From: Pinus tabuliformis
Lineage: Eukaryota > Streptophyta > Pinopsida > Pinales > Pinaceae
Length of the DNA: 64,000 nt
NCBI GenBank assembly: GCA_031772625.1
Contig: CM062810.1
Coordinates: 871,987,650-872,051,649, forward strand
Reading direction: 5' to 3'
Shown here: piece by piece, positions 48,359 through 58,673 of the stretch
How positions within the stretch are numbered: position 1 is the stretch's first letter
Layout: the number at the start of each line of letters is the position of its first letter
Notes under the pieces: model-generated
The model's input: only the letters and a program-made list of their open reading frames with translations
Database searches by the model: none
Told to the model about the DNA's origin: nothing
Made by a program: the position numbers and the translations under genes

Positions 48359-49284
48359 TGTTATAACATATCTCAACACTCTTGTCAATTAGATGCTCTT
48401 ATATGGCCTATGTAACTCCCTTCCCCTTGTAGAACCAACTTTATCTCAAAAACTTATTTTTGAAAATCCATACATGACTCTTCCCACTCCAATAATACGT
48501 ATATACGTGGTTCTTAAGAAATATAACTGCATACATCCTTTTAAATTTTGAAAAAATAAATAAAATTTTATTTATCGAGTGGGGTTTAAGGGTTTCACCA
48601 AAAGCCCACCTCCATGAGCTTGTGGCCTAATTGAATTAACTAGTTTTAGGTGGTATAAATCCACCCCTTGGGTAGGCCTAATTCACGCCTAAGGAGAGAT
48701 ATAATTATTATGCCAAAATTACCCTATATTAGGTATGTGTTTTTCCTATTTATCCTGCACTCCTGGTCTTTAGGAAACACTAATTTCCTTACAGAGATTG
48801 TCAACACCCTTATCTAGAATATCCTTACATATATTGGAGGGGAAGACTTTGATGTCTCATACTGGACGGATTCAAAGGAAGGTTTCGTTACAACCTCTGG
48901 CTTGGATTAGGTTGTATAATCCTTGTACTTCTTGCTTAGAGTTAATGAAAAGACTCATATCCTATTTAAAAAATGCATTGTTCCTTTTATGAATTTTAGT
49001 TTGTGATGCTTATGATGATTTATCATCCAGATATGTTTTTACTTTGAATTCATTGATCTTAAACAATCCATGTGATTAACTTTCAATTCTTCACATCTTG
49101 GAGGTAGCAGAGGATTTGGACCCTATGGGATCTACTTCAAACGTGAAACATTCAGTTACATTTCTAATCCCTACCTTTGTGAATTCGAGTTCTTGGAATG
49201 ATTGAATGAGTTCTATTTGTTGTCTTTTTATTCTTCTTTGTTGGGGCTCTCAACCCTATCCCTTGCAATTGTTTCCCTTCAACA
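48359..49284 (+). repeat. T3 3' LTR (Tat-like, diverged)
   Basis: It starts TGTTATAACATATCTC directly after the T3 3' domain and ends TTTCCCTTCAACA, parallel to the T1 LTR (TGTTATAGCTCC ... ATTCCCTCTACCA). Internal landmarks are in the same order: the CGTATATACGTGG motif near 48498, a TATAAAT box near 48655, and a TTTGGACCCTA block near 49116. The length is 926 bp against 1015 in T1. The right flank AATAG cannot be checked because the 5' LTR of T3 is not in view. Confidence 0.65.
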
Positions 49285-49816
49285 AATAGAAAATTTTGTT
49301 GGACAATTAGCATTGTTATGACAGTAGGTGGAATCAAGTGTGTTGGCATTGATTTCGATTCAACTAGTATCATAGTGTGTTTGGTATTGATGTGCATGTA
49401 GTGTTAATATTAGGAGGAGAAATTTGATTGTTACAGTATTTACAAGAGAATAATCGTAATAATGGGTCAATTAATGAAGCTAAAATCATATACCTATGGT
49501 GGATGGGATCCCTAGGATTTGAAGGCATTTCTACCTGAGGATATCAACTAAAATCCTCCTAGAAATGGAATAGTTTCATTGTGCTTGTAAATAACTTTCC
49601 AACATGTTGTAGCCGCTACCACAAATCATTTTTTTAATACATCCCAATTATGGGTCGCCCCTCTGCTTTCCAAGGATTCCTTATTATGATTCTCTCTTGA
49701 GCTAGACATCATCTGAAGCTATAATGAACTATCTTTTGCAAGGTGCATCTTACATGTGCATTTTTATCTCCATCTTCATTCTCATTTCATTATTCCACTA
49801 GTAGAAAATGATGAAA
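49285..49816. other. no recognised feature
   Basis: AT-rich DNA lies between the T3 3' LTR and the copia 5' LTR. Only short random frames and no terminal repeats are seen. It is the only stretch in the window longer than 500 bp that I would not assign to a retroelement on present evidence. Confidence 0.4.
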
Positions 49817-50800
49817 TTTTTGGCATTATGATGCATGTGTTGTCCTTGATGGAAAATCACTTCTAATAGAACAAGTATATAGTAACTAGATGAATCCACA
49901 AGTCAATTCAGAGGTGACATAATGATGGAACATAATAACAGAATCATGGGACAAAGGTTTACAAATCAGAAACAGAATTTTGATAAAGGTTAATATTTGA
50001 ATATCTATACGCAGGTTCGTCGAGGCCAAGTCATGTATGCACGCAGGTACAGAGAAGTAAATTCACGTACATACTGGCACACTAATTTAAGAATACCAAG
50101 GGTCCTTACCATGGTATTAGCCCACAATATTGAGCGTAGTAACAGTTACTTGATCCCGTCCAAGATTACCACTGGCACTAGTGTAGTTTTTACCCATGGC
50201 ATTGGCTAAGCCTCTAACTATATAATGAGGTGAAGATCAAAGTGCTATGCATGTATGTGAAAGGTTTTTTGATGAATACTTCAATATAAAGTATATTTTT
50301 ACTGTAAGGGCCATAGTTGACACATAGATCTAAAATAATTATGCACCGGTGAAAACAATGATGGATCGGGATCATGAGACCTCAAATGAATTTCCATTTT
50401 ATGATATTCTCATGGATTGACTAGATCTAAGTGTTGACACATGTTTTTATCTCTGAATATTATGATCTAGGTCTTTTTGAAGTTCTAAAGAGCTGCGCAA
50501 TTTTGAGTCAAAATTTGCAAATTTGTACACAGGTTGGTCTCAGTGAAGTCGCATATACACGCAGGTTTGTTTCTTTAAAGTCAAGTATATAAAGGAAGAG
50601 TTTCTATTCATAAACGACTGATCAACCTGATCAGTGTTGATGTATCTCTGTTTTCTGTCAATTGTGTCCTCAAGTTGATATGCGTTGAGTGATAATGTTT
50701 GAAGTAGAATTGATTGAATGATGAAGTTGAATTTGGTTACATGTTGATTGATTGAAAATATTATTGATGCTGCTAAGTGTATGAGGGTTTTGGAAGCTAA

Positions 50801-50872
50801 CATAATATTTCAGAATAACTCTAGTCAACTTTGTAGCATAATATTTCAGAATAACTCTAGTCAACTCTGTGT
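50801..50872 (+). repeat. 36-bp tandem duplication in copia LTR
   Basis: Two copies of CATAATATTTCAGAATAACT and the following 16 bases lie at 50801-50836 and 50837-50872, with one clear difference. Confidence 0.85.
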
Positions 50873-51187
50873 CTGATTCAGAAATACAAGTTTTCAGTAT
50901 ATTGAGATCTTTACGTAGGTTTCTCTATAGAAAACCACATATACACGTGAGTAGCCTTAAGTGAAATAGTGTATACATGTTGACATATGAATGATCAGGG
51001 TTGCAATTCATTCTATGTGTTGATGGAGTATTCTGAGTTCGGTTCTATTTTTTGGTTACAATGATCTCATTGTTCTGTTTAAATTAAGTTGGTGTTTGCT
51101 TCAGTTCATCTACAAGTTGTGATGTATTAAAGAAGGTGGATCCAGTTTGAAAATTTATGAAACGTGGTCCACAGATGTTGGTGAGGG

Positions 51188-51330
51188 TGGAGCCTTCAAT
51201 GAGGAAGTTGAAGGTTTTTCCTAGTAGTAGCTAGTAATCAAATCAGGGGGTTGGAGCCTTCAGTGAGGAAGTCAAAGCTTCCTACCAGTAGTAGTTGGTA
51301 ATCAAATTAGGGGTTTGGAGGGCCCTTCCA
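51188..51330 (+). repeat. 64-bp tandem repeat in copia LTR
   Basis: TGGAGCCTTCA-TGAGGAAGT starts at 51188 and again at 51252; a third start TGGAGGGCCCTTCCA appears at 51316 and then diverges. The copies differ at about 10 positions. Confidence 0.8.
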
Positions 51331-51763
51331 ATAGGAGCTGGAGAACGAGTGAAGGTTGTAGTCTTCAACAGGTGGGTGCCTGCAAACTGGCATGAGTCTC
51401 CACTAGTACAAGAATGTAAGAAGTTTTTCATATTATTAAGTTTGAATACTGAGATGATATCAGTGGTGGTTTTCTCCCACATTGGCTTTCCACCTTAAAT
51501 CCTAGTTTTCATGTGTGTTTCTTACGTGTGATATTTTATTCTTCTCTTGCTACACCTGCTTACTACTTATTAAATGCGTGATAAATCTCTTACGTTATGG
51601 TTTAACTTTAAAAGAAAAATAATTAGTTGTTTTACAAGTTTACTAAGCATAGACTAGTTTCTTTTACAACAATCATGTACATACGCGAGTTGGGTTCAAT
51701 AAAGTTGCGTACATATTTTAGAAAAGAAAATTATTATTGTGAGATTTTAAAATATTGATTCAA

Positions 51764-51782
51764 CCCCCCCCCCCCCCCCCCC
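51764..51782 (+). repeat. 19-base poly-C run near LTR end
   Basis: An uninterrupted C run sits between TTGATTCAA and ATCTCAGTATTGTTCACAACA. Related copia LTRs commonly have a shorter C run in this place. Length may be unreliable in any assembly. Confidence 0.85.
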
Positions 51783-51805
51783 ATCTCAGTATTGTTCACA
51801 ACAAT

Positions 51806-51821
51806 TGGAATCAAAGCAGGT
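51806..51821 (+). promoter_or_regulatory. copia primer-binding site, initiator tRNA-Met-like
   Basis: TGGAATCAAAGCAGGT differs at two positions from TGGTATCAGAGCAGGT, the usual copia site for initiator tRNA-Met. It lies one base beyond the LTR. Confidence 0.75.
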
Positions 51822-51879
51822 CCTTCAAAAGAAGCTTGATCTCTTGAAGGAATAACTCCGAAGATAAGCAATGAAGACG

Positions 51880-53575
51880 AAACGACATCTATCAGACCAC
51901 CATTCTTCAACATAAATAATTTAACATATTGGAAGAAAAGAACTAGATCCTATATTCAGTCCCTTGTAGCATAAGTTTGGGTAATTATGGAAGGAGGTTA
52001 CCAATATTGAGCCGCAGTTCCCATAGATGGAACAAGAAAGAAGATGTATGAAACCAATGCCAAAGTTGTCAATGAATTATTGGGAAGTCTGAATAAATTA
52101 GAATTTGTCAAATTTATGCAGTTAAACACAACAAAAGAAATATGGGACAGAATCATTCAAAGCTATGAAGGTGATACCAAGATAAAAAGTGCTAAACTCC
52201 AAACTCTCAAAATTCAATATGAAACTCTCAAAATGCATAATGCTGAAAGGTATTTTTAGTTTCTTTCTATATATAGATGAGATTGTAAATCAAATGAAAA
52301 ATATGGGTGAAGAAATAAAGGACACCACTTTAGTAGAGAAAATATTAGGATATATAACACCTAAATTCGAGTCAAAAATGTTTTCCACTGAAGAGAATTA
52401 GGATCTATAGACTCTTACTATTTTTCAACTTCATGGGATCCTAACTATTTTTCAACTTCATGGGATCCTAACTACTTTTCAAATGAGGAAAGTAGATCCC
52501 TCAGAAATCAGATGAGTTTCATTTAAAGCATCTTCAAAAGGAAAAGAAAAGGAAGAACACAAGGAATCAGGATATATATCAGAAGAAGATGAGGTGAACT
52601 TTGTAAAGAAACATCAACTGGGCACTAGAAGGTTCAGAGGTAAGCTTCCCTTCAAATGTTTTGCATGTGGTAGAGTTGGTCATTATGCTGCTAAGTGTCC
52701 TCATAAAGACAACCATGAAAAAGGGAAGGATACTGCAAAAGATAATAGGAGACAGTTTGAGAATAGAAGAAGTTATTATACTCATGAAGATAGTGATGGC
52801 TTGTAAAACAGTGAAGAAGGAGAATCTGATCAAGATCTTAAATTACTCAGGGCTTTTGAGAAAAATACTAATGAGTGATAAATTTAAGGATGATTTAGAG
52901 GAAAAAGATTTCTTTGAAGAAATCACTCAACTCAAAATTTTTTTGGAAGAAAAAAAAGTAGCCATAGACACATTGAAGCATCAACTCATAGAAAAGGAAA
53001 ATCATAATGAGAAGTTAGAATGTGAAGTAATAAATCTAAGAAAGGAACTTGAGAAAATAAAAACATTGAATCTTAGATTTGCTAAAGGATCTGAAACTGT
53101 AGATGAAATTATCAAGGTACAATGCTCTCCTCTTATGAAGACAGGTCTTGGACACACTAGAGGAACATCTCAAACTGAAAATTCATTAGCCACCACCGAA
53201 AGCTATCAAAATAAAGCAAAAAACAATCAGCAAAGCTTCAGGCCTCAACAAAAGAATAAAGGCATTCCACAAGTAAATCATGTTCACTCTAATCCAAGGA
53301 TTAACAACAAAAGAAGAACCAGTCAAAAGGTAAACAACACTAGAATACTATATGATCACATAAATTTCTTATTTAATGGAAAATGTTTCGCATGTCATAA
53401 TTTTGGTCATAAGACTTCTCAATGTGTTGCATACAAAACCATCATGACTAGAGAAGAAAGAAAACAAAGGAATTATATAGGAGTCAAGAAGAACACATAT
53501 AATAACTTATCACCTCTTGAATATGAAATTGAATGCTCATTTTGCAATAAATTTGGACATGAAGAATCTGAATGA
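51880..53575 (+). pseudogene. copia gag with three zinc knuckles
   Basis: An N-terminal NNLTYWKKR-like start near 51915 leads into a UBN2-type gag core in frame 52044-52259 (EIWDRIIQSYEGDTKIKSAK, LQTLKIQYETLKM), which shifts frame near 52250 and continues to 52401. A 27-bp tandem repeat follows (52418-52480). Frame 52594-52806 has the first knuckle CFACGRVGHYAAKC. After a stop and shift near 52806 the frame to 53575 holds a coiled coil (LEEKKVAIDTLKHQLIEKEN), a second knuckle CFACHNFGHKTSQC and a third, CSFCNKFGHEESE, which ends at a stop. Long gag with coiled coil and extra knuckles is typical of SIRE-type copia elements. Confidence 0.8.
52418..52480 (+). repeat. 27-bp in-frame tandem repeat in copia gag
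   Basis: CTATTTTTCAACTTCATGGG plus 7 bases starts at 52418 and 52445, with a partial third start at 52472. The period is a multiple of three, but the reading frame already has stops here. Confidence 0.8.
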
Positions 53576-54875
53576 AGGAGAAAATTACAACCAACATCTC
53601 AAAAAGAGAAAATATCAACAAATTCTAATGTATGGAAAAGGAAGGAGTTACAATTTGAAGGTTGTGGCATAGCATTGTTTGTATAAGGACAATAAAATCA
53701 ATGGCACATTGATAGTGGATGTTCAAAACACATGACAGGTAATAAAGATAAACATATCTCATATTTTTCTTTAGAGAAGGAAAAGAATGTCACTTTTGGA
53801 AATGTCTCACCTGCTGTCATTAGGGGTAAAGGTTATGTTTTTCTAAGAGAAAAGGTTAAAGATGTTAATGTTATGTATGTTGATGGATTAAAGCATAAAT
53901 TTTTGAGTGTTAGCCAAATGTGTGACCAAGGAAATGAGATGGTATTATGATCAAAAGAATGTGTGGTTTGTGAACTTCACACAGGAAAGACCATAATAAA
54001 AGGAGCAAGAACCCCGAGAAATCTGTATATATTGAAAGGTGGCCAAGAAAATGTTACCTAGGAAAGGTAGAGGAAACTTGGTTATGGCACAAAAGGTTGG
54101 GACATCTAAGCTTCTCTCAAATAATAAAATCAAGTAGGCTCAAATATGTTCATGATCTACCCAACATCACCCTACCAGAAAGTACCATATGTAAGTCATG
54201 TCAATTAGTAAGAAAACCAGAGTTCAATTCAATGCCAAAGAATGATCAGCAAGTAAGCCTCTTGAGCTTACACATATTGATTTGTGTGCACCAGTAAGGA
54301 AAAAGTCACCTCGTGGAGAAAAATACTATATCTTATTCATTGATGACTTTTCTAAAATGTGTTGGATTGATTTATTGAGACACAAAGATGAAGCATTTGA
54401 TAAATTTAAAGTCTTCAAGGCATTAGTTGAAAATGAATTAGATATAAAAATCAAATGTCTCAGATCTGATCGAGGAGGAGAATACATATGAAATGAATTC
54501 TTTGATTTTAGTGAAAAACATGGCATAAAAAGACAATTTTGTGTAGCTAAGACTCCTCAACAAAATGGCGTGGCAGAAAGAATGAATAGAACTTTTCAAT
54601 AAATGGCTCATGCTATGATTCATGAGTCTAAAACTCTTGACACCTTCTTGGGTGAACTTACACATACCACAATAAATATTCTCAACAAGTCTCATGTTCG
54701 TGTGAATAGTGATAAAACTCCGTATGAACTTTGGTATCATAATACTCCCACTGTAAAGCATTTTAGAGTTTTTGGAAGCAAATGTTTCATAAAAAATAAT
54801 GATGAAAAAATTGGTAAGTTTGAAGCTAGAGCACATGAAAGAATACTTCTTGGTTACTCATCTAGAAGCAAATGA
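53576..54875 (+). pseudogene. copia protease and integrase
   Basis: QWHIDSGCSKHMTG (about 53699-53740) is the copia protease catalytic loop (D-S-G). The frame then runs to GLKHKFLSVSQMCDQGN (about 53940). The integrase zinc domain follows in pieces: WHKRLGHLSFSQI and CKSCQ (54088-54220). The catalytic core has HIDLC (about 54270), LRSDRGGEY (about 54455) and NGVAERMNRT (about 54563), so D, D and E are all present, though stops at 53948, 54489 and 54600 break the frame. The C-terminal GKFEARAHERILLGYSSRSK motif is at about 54815. Protease cleaves the polyprotein; integrase inserts the DNA copy. Confidence 0.85.
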
Positions 54876-56703
54876 TACAAATGTTATAATAAGAGACTTT
54901 AGAAAATTGTTGAATGCATTGATGTTGTGACTGATGAAGCATGCATAGATCCCAAAAAGGTAACACCATCAAAAGATAATAATGATGATGAATGCTTTCC
55001 CACATCAAATGACAATGATATATAAGAAGAAACTAATGAAGAAACAAAAGAATACACGTCAAACAAAGAAAAGGCTCCATCCAAGTATGTTCAAAAGAAT
55101 CATCCAGAAACTCAAATTCTAGGAGAAAAGGAATCTGGGGTACAAACAAGAAGAACCCATGTAAGATATCCTAATTATCTAGATTTATTATCCACCATTT
55201 AACCACAAAATGTAAATCAAACTAGTAAAGATGAATGTTCTGTTAAGGCCATGAACGAAGAACTTGATCAAATGGAAAAGAATGATACTTGGAAATTGGT
55301 TCCAAGGCCTCATGATAAAAATGTTATTGGGACAAAATGGATATTCAAAAATAAGTTGAATGAAAATGGAGAAGTCATTAGGAACAAAGCTAGACTTGTT
55401 TGTAAAATTTATGCTCAACAAGAAGGTATAGACTTTGAAGAAACATTTGCAGCAGTAGCCAGGCCTGAAGGCATAAGAATGTTTCTTGCACGTTCATGTT
55501 TTCGACATTTCAAAGTTTATTAAATGGATTTAAAATATGATTTCCTTAATGGAGATCTAGAAGAAGAAGTATATATTGAACAACCAAAAGGATTGATTTC
55601 GGGGAATGATGAAAACCTTGTATGCAAACTCCAAATGGATGTATATGGGCTAAAACAGGCTTTGCAGGCATGGTATTATTGTCTTGACAAATATCTTCAA
55701 CAACAAGGTTTCAAAAAATGATCCGCAAACAACAAATTGTACACAAAAATTGAGGATGATAAACTGCTAATTATTGTTGTTTATGTTGATCATATCATCT
55801 TTAGCACTAGTGAAGAATATATGAGTCAAAACGTTTCTTCTATTATGTATCAAGAATTTGAAATGTCTTTACTTGGGGAACTAATCTATTATCTTGGTCT
55901 ACAAGTGCAACAAGAAAAATATGGCATCTTTCTCTCACAAACAATATATCTCAAGTAGATTTTGAACAAGTATGGGATGGAAGATTACAATCATGTATGT
56001 ACTCCCATGATGATAGGATGTAGCTTCAGTTCTAAATGATGATACTCCCATAGTAAACCAACCAGAGTATAGTTCTATGATTGGAATTCCAATTTATCTA
56101 ACATGTACCAGACCAGATATCATGCATGCAGTTGGTCTTGTTGGATGTTTCCAACCCAATCGAAAGGAATCACATATTCGGGTAGTAAAGAGAATATTCA
56201 AATATCTCTAAGGAAACAAAGACTTTGGTCTATGGTATCCTAAAGATGCAAATCTTACCCTTCATGCATACTGAGATGTAGATTGGGCTCGAAATGTTGA
56301 TCATTGGAAAAGCACTAGTGGAGGTGCATTTTACATGGGGCCGTGATTCGTATCTTGGTTCAGGAAGAAACAAAGTTCCATTACCTTATCTAAAATGGAA
56401 ACATAATATGTGGTTGTTGCATCTTGTTGCACACAACTTCTCTAGATGATGCAAACATTACAAGATATACAAACCAAATGTTCTGCACCCATATCCATCC
56501 TATGTGATAATACAAGTGCTATTAGAATTTCAAAAAATCCTGTAATGAACTCCAAGACCATGCATATTCCAATTAAGTGTCACTTTCTAAGAGAACAAGT
56601 GCTTGAGAAAAAGGTTATATTGAAGTATTTTCCCTCTAAAGAACAAGTTGTTGGTATATTTACTAAACCTCTTCCTAGAGAAGCATTTGAATATCTCATA
56701 TAG
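54876..56703 (+). pseudogene. copia reverse transcriptase and RNase H
   Basis: The Ser/Glu-rich linker ends near 55200. RT starts in frame 55251 (MNEELDQMEKNDTWKLVPRP, GTKWIFKNKLNENG) and continues through MDLKYDFLNGDLEEEVYIEQ (55524) and KQALQAWYYCLDKYL. The catalytic box is VVYVDHIIF: the second Asp of YVDD is His (codon CAT, 55791-55793). RNase H follows from about 56250 (WARNVDHWKSTSGGAFYMG) to 56703 (ILCDNTSAIRISKNPVM, IFTKPLPREAFEYLI). About ten stops interrupt the domains. Confidence 0.85.
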
Positions 56704-57623
56704 AAACTAGGAGTTGCCTCTACCTCGTTTTGTTGTTAATCTAGTCTTCTCAATCTATAAGTGAAAATTCATAAGGTTTCTTTATATACACGTGTTTCAT
56801 GAAATATAGTCAGGTATATACATGAGTTTATTTGCAGACAATTGCGTATGTTTTTCTCTAATAAAAAATAGTAGGAGAGACTCAAGATCAACCTCTGACG
56901 TGCTATTGGCAACTATGATTTGATTTTTCTTGGTTTGTTGTTGATGGATACAATCTGCTAATATGTTATTGAGTTAAGTTTTTCTCATTAATATTTATGA
57001 ATATGAATTGATGAATGAGTTGTTGACAATGAACATGTAGCAAAGGTTCAGGGGGAGCATTAGGCTTGCAGAATATAATGCATTGTTGGAATTATCGTTG
57101 TTTAATTATGCTACTATTAAGATATTTTGGTATTAGTTATTAATGTCATATATGTCACTTGATGTAAAGGCCATGTGGAGACCTGTTATGTAATAATTTT
57201 CTATTCAGTCATGTATGGATTTTTGAGGTCACGTCAAATATGTAATCCCACTTGGTTGGGGGATAGTGTCAAAAATGTAATCCCACTTGGTTGGGTGGTT
57301 AAGTCAAATATGTATCCCCACTTGGTTGGGTGATTGATTTAAGTATGATTCCTTGGTGATAGGAAGCTCATACTCAGTTGAGTTATAGAGTCATGTTATT
57401 TATTCAAAAATCTTTCTGAAAATGTAGCATGTGCTCAGAGGGAGCATGTACAGTATAGTGCAAATCAGATCCAAAGGGGGAGATTTGGTGTACCCTTTTC
57501 CCTTGATGTCAAAGGGGGAGAGTATATTGGTGTTTGAATAATGGTTATTTGATGTATCTAACAATTTTCTACAGTTTGAGGTGATCAACACAAACATAGT
57601 TTCCATCAAGTCCAAAGGGGGAG
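56704..57623 (+). other. copia 3' non-coding region with polypurine tracts
   Basis: This non-coding stretch has a TATACACGTG-type motif cluster at 56785-56850, three 35-bp tandem repeats (57233-57337) and four purine tracts: CAGGGGGAG (57050), AAAGGGGGAGA (57473), AAAGGGGGAGA (57509) and AAAGGGGGAGA (57614). The last directly abuts the 3' LTR start and is the likely plus-strand primer. Confidence 0.7.
57233..57337 (+). repeat. 35-bp tandem repeat, three copies
   Basis: GTCAAAWATGTAATCCCACT followed by TGGTTGGG begins at 57233, 57268 and 57303, with minor differences. It lies upstream of the copia polypurine tracts. Confidence 0.85.
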
Positions 57624-57637
57624 ATTTTTGGCATTAT

Positions 57638-58652
57638 TGTTATAGACATTTTTGGGCATTGCAACCCCAATCATATATGTCCATAAACCAAGGGCTCCCA
57701 AGTCCCTAAAAGTGTTGCTTCACACCCTAAAGGAACAAGGTCAGCTGATTACATCATCTCCTATAAGTTCTCCACAGAAAACTACTCAGAACTAGTCAAA
57801 TCTGGACCATACAGACTGCCTAGTGCAGAAGGTGCGATGCATCCCACCTGCCCAGAGTAAAAGGTGTGATGCATACTGGATAGCTCTTCTACAGGGTGCA
57901 ATGAGTGAGAGTGGACAAATGGCAGAGACAGTTTGCAAGGTGGTTCCACATGGAATCTTCCAGAAACTTCTCCTATGACACTTGCCTCTCTAAATTCGCC
58001 TAGGGATGAGTAAGAGATCATCAATCTCCAAGTGGAATCAAGAACTATCAGAGAGAGGACACTAATAAAATCTCAAAATCTGACTCACCTCCCTACAATC
58101 ATCTATATATGGATCCCTCATCCCAGAGATCCAGAGGCTGGAATTTTGTATCTTGTAAGGAAGTGCTGCTGGTTTCTTGGTGTAACATCATAGTGTTGGG
58201 TGATCTAAGATTTTCATGAGGTGAAGAAGGGCTTCTTGTTGAGAGGATGACACTGGGTCAGAACAATTGGTTGTAATCCTCTTTGCTATTATTGATATTA
58301 ATAAAGCTATTTAATTTTTTCTCCACATTCTTGTATGATTGATGATATATGCATTTATGTGGTCAATATATATCTGGTCCTATATTGTTTGTGATAGTAG
58401 ATCTCTGTTCTTGGATAGTGTTATGCTGCTTTGAAGCTGGGTAGACGAGGAAGCGAGTGGCAAAGATCTATCAGAAGGGAGAGGAATCAAGCAAGGAACC
58501 AAGCGCAAGACAGAGGTTGGTCTCCTTTGTTCCCCTCTTATCTACTTCTCATAAAGGAAAACGAAAGTAGTTTTAGTTTTTTTGTTTCTAAGATAGCTGC
58601 CAGTCTTAGTGGGACTAGCAGCTCTGCATAGACACTAGATTTCCCGATAACA
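57638..58652 (+). repeat. T2 5' LTR
   Basis: Starts TGTTATAGACAT and ends TTTCCCGATAACA, parallel to T1 and T3 LTR ends. An AATAAAG signal is near 58299. Motif cluster B lies at 57831-57906, with GGTGCGATGCATCCC, AGGTGTGATGCATACT and GGGTGCAATGAGT. The probable target duplication copy ATTAT is at 57633-57637. Confidence 0.8.
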
Positions 58653-58655
58653 AAA

Positions 58656-58673
58656 TGGCGACTCCACTGGGGA
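58656..58673 (+). promoter_or_regulatory. T2 primer-binding site for tRNA-Arg
   Basis: TGGCGACTCCACTGGGGA, three bases inside the LTR, is fully complementary to the 3' end of plant tRNA-Arg(ACG) as I recall it. It is the same type as T1. Confidence 0.85.

Larger units (their letters stand above)
49817..51804 (+). repeat. copia 5' LTR (about 2 kb)
   Basis: It begins near TTTTTGGCATTATGATGC and ends GTTCACAACAA before the primer site. It contains four clusters of a TATACGCAGGTT-type motif (50005-50080, 50535-50585, 50925-50980, 51670-51715), a 36-bp tandem pair (50801-50872), a 64-bp tandem pair (51188-51315) and a 19-base C run (51764-51782) close to the 3' end. The exact left edge is uncertain by a few bases. 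Confidence 0.75.
49817..57637 (+). mobile_element. SIRE/Maximus-like Ty1/copia retrotransposon, 3' LTR interrupted by T2
   Basis: The 5' LTR (about 49817-51804) is followed by an initiator-tRNA-Met-like primer site, a long gag with zinc knuckles, protease, integrase, RT and RNase H in copia order. A 0.9-kb 3' non-coding region has repeated AAAGGGGGAGA tracts. The first 14 bases of the LTR (ATTTTTGGCATTAT) recur at 57624-57637, where T2 interrupts the 3' LTR. The long LTR, long gag and multiple GGGGGAG tracts fit the SIRE/Maximus group. Many stops and a changed RT active site show it is dead. Confidence 0.85.

Noticed and set aside
57233..57337. CRISPR-like array
   Set aside because: Three 35-bp direct tandem copies with no unique spacers, in a plant retrotransposon 3' region.
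58656..58673. tRNA-Arg gene fragment
   Set aside because: Only the 18-nt complement of the tRNA 3' end is present, three bases after an LTR end, so it is a primer-binding site.
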